Source: Burkholderiales bacterium Ga0077543
Lineage (GTDB): Bacteria; Pseudomonadota; Gammaproteobacteria; Burkholderiales; Burkholderiaceae_C
Reading direction: 5' to 3'
Assembly (NCBI GenBank): GCA_001464055.1
Contig: LNET01000026.1
Location: 1-64,000 of the forward strand
DNA: 64,000 bases
Shown: positions 1 through 8,426 of the stretch, one piece after another
How the letters are laid out: each line of letters starts with the position of its first letter
How positions within the stretch are numbered: the first letter of the stretch is position 1
Translations under genes and position numbers: made by a program
The notes under the pieces: model-generated
What the model was told of the DNA's origin: nothing
The model's database searches: none
What the model saw: the letters and a program-made list of their open reading frames with translations, nothing else

Positions 1-425
1 GTCTCGAAGCCGTGGATGATGCCCCGCCCGCCGCAGCCGCGGCCCACCTCGGGCCCGCCCAGCTCCATGGCGTAGACGCCGTCGCGCTTGAAGCACACGT
101 CGCCGATGGCCACCGCCTCGCCGGCCAGCTTCTTCTTGCTGCTGGTCTCGATGATGGTGGGGCAGGCCTTGCCGCCAAACAGCAGGCTGGTGGTGTCGCT
201 CTTGGGGTCGCAGCCGATCAGCAGCACCTTCTTGCCCTGCTGGGCCATCATGTAGCTCAGGTTGGCCAGCGTGAAGCTCTTGCCGATCCCGCCCTTGCCG
301 TAGATGGCAATGATCTGGGTCGTCTTGGCCGCCGGCGAGGTCGAGACCGGATCGGGTTCGATCGCGGCTTCGGCCTTCAGGCGCTCGTCCCGCATGAACA
401 TCACGGTGTTGGTGGGCGCATTCAT
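1..425 (-). CDS. bchX: Chlorophyllide a reductase iron protein BchX (5' part; runs off window edge)
   Basis: BchX is the ATP-dependent electron-donor (iron protein) subunit of chlorophyllide a reductase. With BchYZ it reduces ring B of chlorophyllide a during bacteriochlorophyll a synthesis. The first 141 codons are visible. They include the NifH-like P-loop GKGGIGKS (residues 43-50), the GCDPKSDTT motif and a cysteine-containing GRGCGGRG segment. The N-terminal part AAIEPDPVST is typical of BchX rather than BchL. The ATG overlaps the bchC stop codon (ATGA), so the two are translationally coupled. The rest of the gene, and presumably bchY and bchZ, lies beyond base 1. Confidence 0.95.
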   Translation of the reverse strand, partial: MNAPTNTVMFMRDERLKAEAAIEPDPVSTSPAAKTTQIIAIYGKGGIGKSFTLANLSYMMAQQGKKVLLIGCDPKSDTTSLLFGGKACPTIIETSSKKKLAGEAVAIGDVCFKRDGVYAMELGGPEVGRGCGGRGIIHGFE

Positions 426-1375
426 TGGCAACTTCTCCAGTCGAGGACCATCTTCAGGCAGTCGGAATCGCCGAACGCGGTGCGGTAGGCACTGTCGGCG
501 TGCATCGGTTCACCCTGGTGGGTGATCAGGCCGTCCAGCGACAGCCGGCCGGACTCGGTCAGCTCCTTCACCGCCAGCAGGTCCGGGCGCTGCCATTCGG
601 CGGCGCAGCGGAAGGTGGCTTCGCGCATGAAGGCGGGTGCAAAGGCGAAGTTGATGGGGTCGGTGTAGAAACCGGCCAGCACCACTTCACCACCGGGCGC
701 CAGGCGCTGCACCAGACGGTCGAGGATCTGTGAGTCACCGCTGACGTCGTAGATGGCGTGGTAATCGCGCCGCGAGTCTTCATCGGGGTGGACGACGGCG
801 TAGCCCTCGCCGCCCAGGGCGCGGCGTGCGTTGGTTTCCCAGACCGTGGGCGGCGCGAAGCCGGCCACCACCGTCATGCGGGCCAACAGGCGCCCCAGCA
901 CGCCGTGGCCGACGATCAGGTCGGGGGCGACGATCTTTTCGCGCTTGCCGCCCACCGCCACCGCGTGATATGCCGTCGCGGCCAAGGCCAGCAGGACGGC
1001 TTCCTGGCCCAGTTGTTCTGACACCGGCACCACGCGCGCATCGGCCACCACCACCTTGGAAGCTGCACCGCCGAACAGGCCGCGTACTTCGCCATAGCAG
1101 CGGGCGCCGGGGACGAACACCCGCTCGCCAACACTGTGGCGCGCATTCGGGCCAGCCTGCACGACGCGGCCCACCGATTCATAGCCCGGCACCAGCGGGT
1201 AGCCCATGCCCGGGAACTTGGGCATGCGCCCGTTCCAGAGCAGCTTCTCGGTGCCGGTGCTGATGCCGCTGAATTCGATGTCGACGACCACGTCGTCGGC
1301 TCCGGGCGGCGTCAGGTCGAGGCTGCTGAACGCGATGTGCTCGGGTTCCTCGAGCACGATGGCCATGGTCTTCAT
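422..1375 (-). CDS. bchC: Bacteriochlorophyllide a dehydrogenase BchC
   Basis: BchC oxidises the 3-hydroxyethyl group of the bacteriochlorophyllide precursor to 3-acetyl, a late step of bacteriochlorophyll a synthesis. The 317-residue protein has the medium-chain dehydrogenase layout, with a GroES-like N-terminal half (TGTEKLLWNGRMPKF, PLVPGYESVG) and a nucleotide-binding half (DLIVGHGVLGRLLAR). An AGGAGG ribosome-binding site lies 5 bases before the ATG. The gene overlaps bchX by four bases. It is the first gene after a promoter region with two PpsR/CrtJ-like palindromes, so repression by oxygen or light is likely. Confidence 0.95.
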   Translation of the reverse strand: MKTMAIVLEEPEHIAFSSLDLTPPGADDVVVDIEFSGISTGTEKLLWNGRMPKFPGMGYPLVPGYESVGRVVQAGPNARHSVGERVFVPGARCYGEVRGLFGGAASKVVVADARVVPVSEQLGQEAVLLALAATAYHAVAVGGKREKIVAPDLIVGHGVLGRLLARMTVVAGFAPPTVWETNARRALGGEGYAVVHPDEDSRRDYHAIYDVSGDSQILDRLVQRLAPGGEVVLAGFYTDPINFAFAPAFMREATFRCAAEWQRPDLLAVKELTESGRLSLDGLITHQGEPMHADSAYRTAFGDSDCLKMVLDWRSCQ

Positions 1376-1476
1376 GCGGTCCTCCTGACAGCGGGGGCTC
1401 CGGCAGCGACGGAGCGCAGCGGATTCGTGGGGGGCAGTGGGTTCAGGGACTGGGACATGGACAGGTGCAGTGACAG

Positions 1477-1520
1477 CGTCAGTTTAAGGTGACGCTCCAA
1501 AGTGTCAATAGAAATGGACA
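1477..1520. promoter_or_regulatory. Tandem PpsR/CrtJ operator pair upstream of bchC
   Basis: The site at 1503-1520 is TGT-N12-ACA, the PpsR/CrtJ consensus, with TGTC/GACA arms. The site at 1477-1494 is CGTCA-N8-TGACG, a perfect palindrome that deviates from consensus at the outermost base on each side. The centres are 26 bp apart and the sites are separated by 8 bp. CrtJ is known to bind pairs spaced this way cooperatively. Binding here is inferred from sequence only. Confidence 0.75.
1481..1508 (-). promoter_or_regulatory. Putative sigma-70 promoter of bchC
   Basis: On the minus strand a perfect -35 element TTGACA (1508-1503) is followed after 16 bp by a weak -10 element TAAACT (1486-1481). 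The -35 lies inside one PpsR-like palindrome and the -10 inside the second. This is the usual arrangement for repression by PpsR/CrtJ. The start codon is about 105 bp downstream. Confidence 0.55.
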
Positions 1521-1537
1521 CTTTTGTTTTCGAGGGT

Positions 1538-2713
1538 TTACGCTGCACGACACCGTGCGACGAGGACGCTGGTCTGCAGCGGCTGATGCGTGGGCACCAC
1601 GCGAGCCGGTTCGAAGCCGGCCTGTTCCATCAGCGCCGAGAGTTGTGCGGCGGTCCGCGGCCGCCCCCGGCCCATGGCCAACAGGTAGAAACCGAAATAG
1701 GCGTCACCCATGGCTTCGACCCCAGGCACCTGGGCCATCGGTTCTGCCAGCAGCAGCGTGCCGTCGTCGGGCAAGGCGCGGCGCACGCGCTGCAGCAGGC
1801 GCAGCACACGTTCGTCGGGGTGGTCGAAGGCCACGCGCACCAGGCTGACGATGTCAGCGCCGCGCGGCAGCTCGTCGTTGAAGAAGTCTCCGCCATGGGT
1901 GCTGGCACGTTGCCCGAGACCGTTGGCGGCAAGGCGCACCCGGGCGCGTTCAGCGACGGCGGGCAGGTCGAACAGCATCAGCTGCAATTGCGGCGCCTGG
2001 GCGGCCACGGCAGTGATGAAACTGCCTTCCCCGCCACCCACGTCGAGCAGACGGCGATGGCGGTCGAAGCGGTAGGCCGCGACGACCTCGCGCGTGACCA
2101 GGGGCTGCGAAGCCGACATCAGGGCCGAGTACTCGGCCACCCTTTCGGGCAACAGTGCTGCAGGTGATTCCAGCTGCGAAGAGGCCGCAGCCTCATATGG
2201 CCAGTAGCCGGCCATCGCGGGCCGCCCTTCGCGCCGCAGCAGGGCCACGGGGTCGCTCAGGTCGGCGTAGAGCGTAGCGTGGTGTTCCACCATGGACGCG
2301 ATGGCCCGGTTACCCACCATCGGCGCGCCCAGGCGGCCCAGGGCCACGCGGCCGCCGCTGCGGCGTTCCAGCAGTTCGATGGCCACCGCCGCCGCCACCA
2401 GGCGTTCGGCGCCCTCGACGCCCAGCCCCAGACGTTCGGCCAGATCCGCGGCGGCCATCGGCCCGGGAGCGAGCAGGTCGAAGATGTTCAGACGCACGCA
2501 GGCCAGCAAGACCTGCGAGTAGACGAAGCCCGCGACCAGGTCGAACAAGGCCATGGCCTCGCGCCGCGCCACCGGGCGCGTGAGCGGGAAGGCGGCAGCC
2601 CAGCGCTGGAAGCCAGGCCTGGCCACCGTGCGGTGACGCCAGTCGCGCAGCCGCTCCAGCCAGGTGCCACGCGCCGCCGCGCCGGGTTCGGCCGGGCCTG
2701 GCACAACGGGCAT
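1538..2713 (-). CDS. crtF: Demethylspheroidene O-methyltransferase CrtF
   Basis: CrtF transfers a methyl group from SAM to the C-1 hydroxyl of hydroxylated carotenoids in the spheroidene/spirilloxanthin pathway. The 391-residue protein has the winged-helix dimerisation region of class I O-methyltransferases (about 50-140) and the SAM-binding motif DVGGGEG (224-230). The ATG at 2713 gives a family-typical length. In-frame GTG (2737) and a TTG overlapping the crtE stop are alternatives that would couple it more tightly to crtE. It follows crtE, as in the conserved crtE-crtF-bchC-bchX order of purple bacteria. Confidence 0.9.
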   Translation of the reverse strand: MPVVPGPAEPGAAARGTWLERLRDWRHRTVARPGFQRWAAAFPLTRPVARREAMALFDLVAGFVYSQVLLACVRLNIFDLLAPGPMAAADLAERLGLGVEGAERLVAAAVAIELLERRSGGRVALGRLGAPMVGNRAIASMVEHHATLYADLSDPVALLRREGRPAMAGYWPYEAAASSQLESPAALLPERVAEYSALMSASQPLVTREVVAAYRFDRHRRLLDVGGGEGSFITAVAAQAPQLQLMLFDLPAVAERARVRLAANGLGQRASTHGGDFFNDELPRGADIVSLVRVAFDHPDERVLRLLQRVRRALPDDGTLLLAEPMAQVPGVEAMGDAYFGFYLLAMGRGRPRTAAQLSALMEQAGFEPARVVPTHQPLQTSVLVARCRAA

Positions 2714-2748
2714 CGGCCGGGGTTGCGCCTGGTCCACGCCGGTGCCGC

Positions 2749-3720
2749 TCAAGGCAGGCTGGGGGTGATGGCCGGTGCCTGCCCGGAGGCTGCCACTCGC
2801 GGCTTGCGGGGAGCGCGCGGCGGGGCCTTGGGCAGCGCCGCGCGTTGCAGGCCTTCGACCTGATCGCACCAGCTCTTGGGCACCAGGCGCTCCGACTCCA
2901 GCCGCACCAGCTGCCGCAACTGGGCAGATCCGCGGCAAGGCGGAATGGCCTCGATGGCGCAGGCCACCAGCCGGTCGAAGTGCTGGATGGCACCGGACAG
3001 GCCATGCTCGCTGGCCGAACTGGGCCGGCCCAGCGCCACGTCGCGACCCACCGGCTTGCCCAGGGCAATCGGGTCGGCCATCACGTCGCGCACATCGTCG
3101 GCCACCTGATAGGCCTCGCCCAGCCATTCGCCCAGGGCCCGCCAGGTGTTGCCGTCCATGCCGGCGGCTTCTGCGCCTGCACAGGTGGCTGCCGCAAACA
3201 GGGCGCCGGTCTTGGCGCGCTGGTAGTCGCCCAGGGCGACCCGCGGCTCACATTCCCAGGCCTGGCCGGCAGTGATGCCGAAGGGCATGCCCACGCCGTG
3301 GCTGATGGTGGACATCAGCCGCGCCAGCCGCGCCGGCGACCGGCCCGAAGCCACGGCCAGTGCCTGGAAGGCCAACACGATGAGGCCGTCTCCGGCCAGC
3401 ACCGCCAGGCGCTCGCCATAGGCAAGGTGCACGGAAGGCTGGCCGCGGCGCGTGGGCGCGTCGTCGAAGCAGGGCAGATCGTCGTGAACCAGCGATGCGC
3501 AGTGCAGCAGTTCGATGGCAGCCGCCGCGGCGTTGGACAGCCCCGGGTCGTCGTCGCCGCAAGCGCGGGCCACGGACAGGCACAACATCGGTCGGATCCG
3601 GGCGCCGCCAGGGAAGACAGCGTGCCGCATGGCGGCCGCCAGTCTGGGCGGACAGCCCGGCGCCTCGGTCGTGGTGATGGCCGCAGCCAGCGCCTCTTCG
3701 ATTCTTGCCAGGGTTTCCAT
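2749..3720 (-). CDS. crtE: Geranylgeranyl diphosphate synthase CrtE
   Basis: CrtE condenses isopentenyl and farnesyl diphosphates to geranylgeranyl diphosphate, the precursor of carotenoids and of the phytyl tail of bacteriochlorophyll. The 323-residue protein has the first aspartate-rich motif (DDLPCFDD, 80-87) and the second, DDVRD (208-212). A basic, proline-rich tail follows the catalytic core. The ATG at 3720 was chosen because GAGG lies 6 bases upstream; a GTG seven codons earlier is possible. It is followed by crtF and preceded by PpsR-like palindromes. Confidence 0.92.
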   Translation of the reverse strand: METLARIEEALAAAITTTEAPGCPPRLAAAMRHAVFPGGARIRPMLCLSVARACGDDDPGLSNAAAAAIELLHCASLVHDDLPCFDDAPTRRGQPSVHLAYGERLAVLAGDGLIVLAFQALAVASGRSPARLARLMSTISHGVGMPFGITAGQAWECEPRVALGDYQRAKTGALFAAATCAGAEAAGMDGNTWRALGEWLGEAYQVADDVRDVMADPIALGKPVGRDVALGRPSSASEHGLSGAIQHFDRLVACAIEAIPPCRGSAQLRQLVRLESERLVPKSWCDQVEGLQRAALPKAPPRAPRKPRVAASGQAPAITPSLP

Positions 3721-3760
3721 GCGTGACCTCGATTCGTGCACCAGTTTGGTGCCATCGCAA

Positions 3761-3835
3761 TGTCATAGACCGCTGACATCTCAATGTGTCACGAAGAATA
3801 GACACTTGCGCCACTGCCGTCAATCCGGAGTGACG
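3761..3835. promoter_or_regulatory. PpsR/CrtJ-like operator cluster upstream of crtE
   Basis: Two TGT-N12-ACA sites lie at 3761-3778 (TGTCA/TGACA, five-base arms) and 3787-3804 (TGTC/GACA). They are 8 bp apart with centres 26 bp apart, exactly as upstream of bchC. A third palindrome, CGTCA-N8-TGACG (3818-3835), matches the variant arm seen at bchC and lies further upstream of crtE, toward bchD. A GTGACA within the second site could be the crtE -35 element, but I see no clear -10. Confidence 0.75.
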
Positions 3836-3877
3836 CCTGGCGTTTCGGAAAGCGTGTCTCAGCGCCCCGACAAAGCT

Positions 3878-5812
3878 TCAGTCGGCTGCAGCGGCCCGAA
3901 CCACGCGCGACAAAGCCTGGGCCCCGGCATGCGGCAAGGGCAGATAGGTGGCTGCCGCGGCCTCGGCCACGCGCGCAGCTTGGGCGCTGGGCTGCGGCGC
4001 CGTGTCAATCACCAGGACCGCCGCCCCCAGCGCGCGCAAGCGCCGCGCCGCGGCCAGGGCGTCGGCCTCGGCGCGGGCGCGGCCGCCGGTGCCGTCCAGT
4101 GCCACGTTGGCACGGCCGTCGGTCAGCACCACGACAACGGGCGTATCGCCACGGCGGCGGGCCGCTGCAGCCAGTGCGGCCAGCGCGTCCAGCGCCGCAG
4201 CCAACGGCGTGCCACCCCCGCCGGGCAGCCCCGACAGCGCACGCTTGGCGCGCACCAGAGAACGGGTCGGCGGCAGCAGCAGCTCGGCAGCGCGCCCACG
4301 AAAGGCCAGGACCGCCACCTTGTCGCGGCGCACGTAGCAGTCTGCCAGCAGCAACTCGACTGCACCTTTGGCCTCGGCCAGGCGCTGCAACGCCGCCGAA
4401 CCCGAAGCGTCGACGGCGAACAGCGTGGTCGTCTCGCGGCGCTGACGCAACCGCGTCACGTGAAAATCGTCTGCGCGGACTTCGACACGGCGCGGGCCGC
4501 CAGGCCCTTCGACGCCCGCAGCCGTGGTGACACCCGGCTTGCGGCGCAGCTTTTGCCAGGGCACGGCGGCGCGCAAGGTCTCGATCACGTTCAGGCGCTG
4601 GCCGGCACGGGGCTCGCCGCGGCGCACACCCACCGGGCGACCGCGGCGCGCGGCTTTCTGCATGGCGCCAGACACGCCGGCGGCGCGGCTGGCCTCGCGT
4701 CCGGCCTGGCCAGCCTCCAGGCGCGCCAGCAGATCGGGCGGCAGCGCGGCCAAGGCCGCCTGAAGCACCAGGTCGTCGATGGCGCCGGGCGGCAACTCGG
4801 GCTCGTCGTCTGCCGGCGGTGGCGGCTTTTCGGCATCCCCCGCCGGCGGTGGCGGCGGTGGCGGTGGGGCCTCGGTTTGGGCGGCGCCTGGGTCCTGCGG
4901 CGGCGCTTCTGGCGGGTCCTGCTGCTCAGGCGGCGCCGGCATGCGGGTGGCGCGCGGCGCCAGCACCAGGCGGGCAGCCAGCGCGGCGTCCTCGTCCTGG
5001 ACTTCATCGTGGCCCTGCAGCGCTGCATGCGCACGCGCCACGTGCAGGGCCTGAAGCACGGCACGAAAGGAATCGACACCCAGCGCCGCAGCAGCATGGC
5101 ACAGCGCCTGCAGCAGTTCGTCGGGCACCTGCAGTTCGGCGAAACGAAGCCGGGCTGCGGTCAACTCGGCGGGCGCCAGCAGCAAGGCGTCGTCGGTGTC
5201 CGCGGCCAGCCGGGGCGGCACCGCCGACAGGTTCAGCCGAAAAGCCAGTCGGTCACGCAGCGGCGCGGGCAGGGCTTCCTCGGAACCCGCGACGGGGGCA
5301 CCCGGCGGACCTGGCGGCGGGTCTTCGCTTTCGTCCAGCGCCACGACGCCGAAGCGCGCCGGGTGGGACAAGGCCACGCCATCGCGCTCGGCCACGACTT
5401 CACCACGGTCGATGGCCGCAGCCAGGCGCGCGGCGGTGCCGGCATCCAGCCGCTCGGCCATGGCCAGCAGCAGCACGCCTCCGTGGCTGTCGGCGAGCAG
5501 ACCGCGCTGCGCCACGGCGCGGCCGGCTTGCAGGGTGGCGGCCAGGTCCAGGCCGCCGAGCAGGCGGTCGTCACGGATGTGCAGCGGCAGCCGCCGCACC
5601 GGCATCTCGCCCAGTTGCAGACGCAGCAGGCCGAGCCAGCGGTCGCGCACCGGGCCGGCTGCGGCGTGCAGTTCGACGCCGGTGCCCGGCGGGTCGATGG
5701 CAAACAGCAGCGCCGCCAGCACGGCGTCGGCCCAGGCGTCACTGCCGGCGTCACTGCCGGCGTCTTCGCTGGCCTGGGCCGCCAGGGCTGCCGCCGGGCC
5801 CGGAGCAACCAT
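3878..5812 (-). CDS. bchD: Magnesium chelatase subunit D (BchD)
   Basis: BchD forms the AAA+ double ring with BchI that drives Mg2+ insertion into protoporphyrin IX by BchH. The 644-residue protein has a degenerate AAA+ N-terminal domain without a Walker A motif, as usual for BchD. A proline- and acid-rich linker follows (about 293-343, with eight consecutive prolines). The C-terminal von Willebrand A domain has the MIDAS motif DASGS (468-472). The start ATG overlaps the bchI stop (ATGA). A 12-bp tandem duplication (5736-5759) repeats DAGS near the N-terminus. No bchO follows; the next gene is crtE. Confidence 0.93.
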   Translation of the reverse strand: MVAPGPAAALAAQASEDAGSDAGSDAWADAVLAALLFAIDPPGTGVELHAAAGPVRDRWLGLLRLQLGEMPVRRLPLHIRDDRLLGGLDLAATLQAGRAVAQRGLLADSHGGVLLLAMAERLDAGTAARLAAAIDRGEVVAERDGVALSHPARFGVVALDESEDPPPGPPGAPVAGSEEALPAPLRDRLAFRLNLSAVPPRLAADTDDALLLAPAELTAARLRFAELQVPDELLQALCHAAAALGVDSFRAVLQALHVARAHAALQGHDEVQDEDAALAARLVLAPRATRMPAPPEQQDPPEAPPQDPGAAQTEAPPPPPPPPAGDAEKPPPPADDEPELPPGAIDDLVLQAALAALPPDLLARLEAGQAGREASRAAGVSGAMQKAARRGRPVGVRRGEPRAGQRLNVIETLRAAVPWQKLRRKPGVTTAAGVEGPGGPRRVEVRADDFHVTRLRQRRETTTLFAVDASGSAALQRLAEAKGAVELLLADCYVRRDKVAVLAFRGRAAELLLPPTRSLVRAKRALSGLPGGGGTPLAAALDALAALAAAARRRGDTPVVVVLTDGRANVALDGTGGRARAEADALAAARRLRALGAAVLVIDTAPQPSAQAARVAEAAAATYLPLPHAGAQALSRVVRAAAAD

Positions 5813-6897
5813 CAGGCGGCGGCGCGGATGGGCGTGGCGCCAGGCGCTGCTTCGGGCGCGGTTGCCGGACCCGGCGCGAACAGCTCTGCCATCGCCCTTT
5901 CGACCCGGGCGCTGGAGCCGGTGTCGTCCAGCGGGTTGCGGCGCAGGCGATGGCGCAGGGCCGGCGCCGCCACGCGCTGCAGGTGCACGCTGGTGACGAG
6001 GCTGTCACCGTCCAGCGCCGCCAGCGCACGCGCCGCGCGCATCAGCGTCAGTTCGCCACGAAGGCCGTCGGTACCCAGCGCCAGGCACAGGGCCGAGGCC
6101 TGGGCCAACACCTCATCGGGCAGCACGACATCGGGCAGGCGCTTCTTCGCGGCCACCAGCCGCTTGCGCACACGTTCGTCTTCGGCGTGCCAGGCGCGGG
6201 TGAAAGCCTCGGGGTCACGCTCGAAGGCGTCGCGGCGCTTGACCACTTCGATGCGGGTGGGCACGTCGTTCGGCGTCTTCACCTCGACGCTGAGGCCGAA
6301 GCGGTCGAGCAGCTGCGGCCGCAGTTCGCCTTCCTCGGGGTTGCCACTGCCCACCAGCACAAAACGCGCGGGGTGGCGCACGCTCAGGCCTTCGCGCTCG
6401 ACCACGTTCTCACCCGAGGCCGCGACGTCGATGAGCAGGTCGACCAGGTGATCTTCGAGCAGGTTGACTTCGTCGATGTACAGGAAGCCGCGGTGGGCCC
6501 GCGCCAGCAGCCCGGGTTCGAAAGCCTTCACGCCCTGTGACAGGGCGCGCTCCAGGTCGAGCGCGCCGACGACGCGGTCTTCGGTGGCCCCCAGCGGCAG
6601 GTCGACCACCGGCACCGGCACGAGCTCGGTCTTCGGCTTCTTGCCGGCCGGCTTCAGGCTGGGGCATTGCTCGCAGGCGCCGGCACCGCCTTCGGGTGCG
6701 CAGTGGTAGCGGCAGCCGACGACGGCGCGCATCGGCGGCAGCAGCGCGGCCAGGCCGCGCACGGCGGTGCTCTTGCCGGTGCCACGGTCGCCGAAGACGA
6801 GTACGCCGCCAACGCTGGGGTCGACGGCCGCCACCAGGATGGCGAGCTTCATCTCGTCCTGGCCGACGATGGCAGAAAAGGGGAAGGTCAGTGGCAT
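5812..6897 (-). CDS. bchI: Magnesium chelatase ATPase subunit I (BchI)
   Basis: BchI is the AAA+ ATPase motor of Mg-chelatase, acting with BchD and BchH at the first committed step of bacteriochlorophyll synthesis. The 361-residue protein starts MPLTFPFSAIVGQ. It has Walker A GDRGTGKST (36-44) and Walker B with IDEVN (141-145), followed by the arginine-finger and sensor regions. The frame stays open upstream, but only this ATG gives the family N-terminus. It overlaps bchD by four bases and sits 37 bp after the DUF3422 gene, so all three may be co-transcribed. Confidence 0.95.
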   Translation of the reverse strand: MPLTFPFSAIVGQDEMKLAILVAAVDPSVGGVLVFGDRGTGKSTAVRGLAALLPPMRAVVGCRYHCAPEGGAGACEQCPSLKPAGKKPKTELVPVPVVDLPLGATEDRVVGALDLERALSQGVKAFEPGLLARAHRGFLYIDEVNLLEDHLVDLLIDVAASGENVVEREGLSVRHPARFVLVGSGNPEEGELRPQLLDRFGLSVEVKTPNDVPTRIEVVKRRDAFERDPEAFTRAWHAEDERVRKRLVAAKKRLPDVVLPDEVLAQASALCLALGTDGLRGELTLMRAARALAALDGDSLVTSVHLQRVAAPALRHRLRRNPLDDTGSSARVERAMAELFAPGPATAPEAAPGATPIRAAA

Positions 6898-6934
6898 CGG
6901 GTTCGCTCTTCGGTTGGGCTGCAGTGGCGCCGCT

Positions 6935-8242
6935 TCAGCCCATGACGGCGGCGCGTTCGCGCGCCTCGGCGTCTTGGATGCGGCGCCGCGCGCGCCGGAT
7001 GGCCAGCAGTGCTGCCACCGCCACCAGCGGCACGGCGATGCCCACGACCAGGTCGGCATCGACCGGCGCGCCAGCCGCTTTCGCCGCCTTGGCAAGGTAG
7101 CCCACCAGGCCGGCAACGTAGTAGCTGATGGCCGCCACCGACAGCCCTTCCACCGTCTGCTGCAGGCGCAGCTGCAGCTTGGCGCGGCGGTCCATGCTCG
7201 TCAGCAGGGCCTGGCTCTGCTTTTCGCGGGCAATGCCCACGCGCGTGGCCAGCAGGCCGCTGGCCTGGGCCACACGCTCTGACAGGTCGTGCAGGCGCTG
7301 CGACACCGTCTGGCAGGTGGTCACTGCCGGGGCAAAGCGACGGGCCATGAATTCCTCGATCGTCTGCAGACCGGGGATACGCTGCTCGCGCAGCTCGGAA
7401 ATCCGCGTTCGCACCAGGTCGCTGTAGGCGCGGCAGGCGCCGAAGCGGAACTGGCTGGCGGCCAGGCCGCTTTCGACCTCGGCGGCCAGCCGCGTCAGCT
7501 CGTGCAGCAAGGCCTCGTCGGCGCCGTCTTCGCGGGCAATGCCGTCGGTCAGCTGGGTAAGGCTCTTTTCGATGTCGACGATGCGCGGGCTCTGGCGGCG
7601 GGCGATGGGCAGCGCCAGCAAGGCCAGCATGCGGTAGGCGTCGATCTCGAAGAGGCGCTGCAGCATGCGCCCGGCCTGGTTCGGCGTGAAGCCGTTGTCC
7701 AGCAACACGAAGCGCGCGCGGCCGTCGGCGTGAATGCGGAAATCGGTGAAGGCGTGCCCTGCCCCACCGCCGATGGTCGCGCCGACCACCGTGTTGCCGT
7801 TGAAGTAGCGCGCCAGGGTTGCGGCCTCGGGCGGTTGCGACTGGCCCCGGAGCAGAAGACCGTGAGCCGCGGCCACGGTGCGCCCAGGCAGGCCCTCAAG
7901 CCAGCCCTCGGGCATGAGGCTGGCTGCGGATTCGTCGAAGCTGTCCTCGCCTTTGCCAGGCGCGAACATGGTGTAGCCGGAAAACTCGCCATGCCGCTCC
8001 CACTTCAGCCGCACCGGGCCGAGCTGGGCGCGAAACTGGGTGGTGCCGGCAACAGGGGCCGGTACACCGAACTGGCTGCACAGGCTGGCGAGATGGCCCA
8101 GTTCCAACACCCTTTCATCGGCGTCCATCAGCACGGCCACATAGCTGGCGTGCATGGGTGTCTGCAAGGGCTCGGGGGGCCGTGCGTGCACCTCGTCGGC
8201 CAGGGAGAGGCGGTCGGGGTGGTCTGACGGCAGCGTCGGCAT
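6935..8242 (-). CDS. DUF3422 membrane-anchored protein
   Basis: A 435-residue protein of the DUF3422 family (COG4949), whose function is unknown. It begins MPTLPSDHPDRLSLADEVHAR and continues with a conserved HASYVAVL segment. Coiled-coil-like helices occupy about 250-380. Two hydrophobic segments near the C-terminus (about 380-395 and 405-425) are followed by an arginine-rich tail, suggesting a membrane hairpin. The frame is open to 8512, but the family N-terminus starts at this ATG. It lies directly upstream of bchI on the same strand. The neighbourhood suggests a link to the photosynthetic membrane or simple read-through, and the sequence does not decide between them. Confidence 0.8.
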   Translation of the reverse strand: MPTLPSDHPDRLSLADEVHARPPEPLQTPMHASYVAVLMDADERVLELGHLASLCSQFGVPAPVAGTTQFRAQLGPVRLKWERHGEFSGYTMFAPGKGEDSFDESAASLMPEGWLEGLPGRTVAAAHGLLLRGQSQPPEAATLARYFNGNTVVGATIGGGAGHAFTDFRIHADGRARFVLLDNGFTPNQAGRMLQRLFEIDAYRMLALLALPIARRQSPRIVDIEKSLTQLTDGIAREDGADEALLHELTRLAAEVESGLAASQFRFGACRAYSDLVRTRISELREQRIPGLQTIEEFMARRFAPAVTTCQTVSQRLHDLSERVAQASGLLATRVGIAREKQSQALLTSMDRRAKLQLRLQQTVEGLSVAAISYYVAGLVGYLAKAAKAAGAPVDADLVVGIAVPLVAVAALLAIRRARRRIQDAEARERAAVMG

Positions 8243-8426
8243 GGGCACATGGGCTGCGGCAACGCGGCAGCGGGGCTTGAACAGGCCCCGAAGTATGTCA
8301 TCGCCCTGCCGGGTCGTACGCTCTGGGGGGGGGCCGGGCCTGGCCCGGGTACGAAGCGTTCTGAACTCTGGGACAATACTTGCTTCGCGTTGATCGGGGT
8401 GCTTCCCTCCCTGCCTGCCAGCCGCC

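Noticed and set aside
3515-6451. Very long open frame opposite bchD and bchI
   Set aside because: GC-rich coding DNA leaves antisense frames open. The translation is low-complexity (Arg, Gln, Ala, Gly) and shows no family motif, while bchD and bchI on the other strand are certain.
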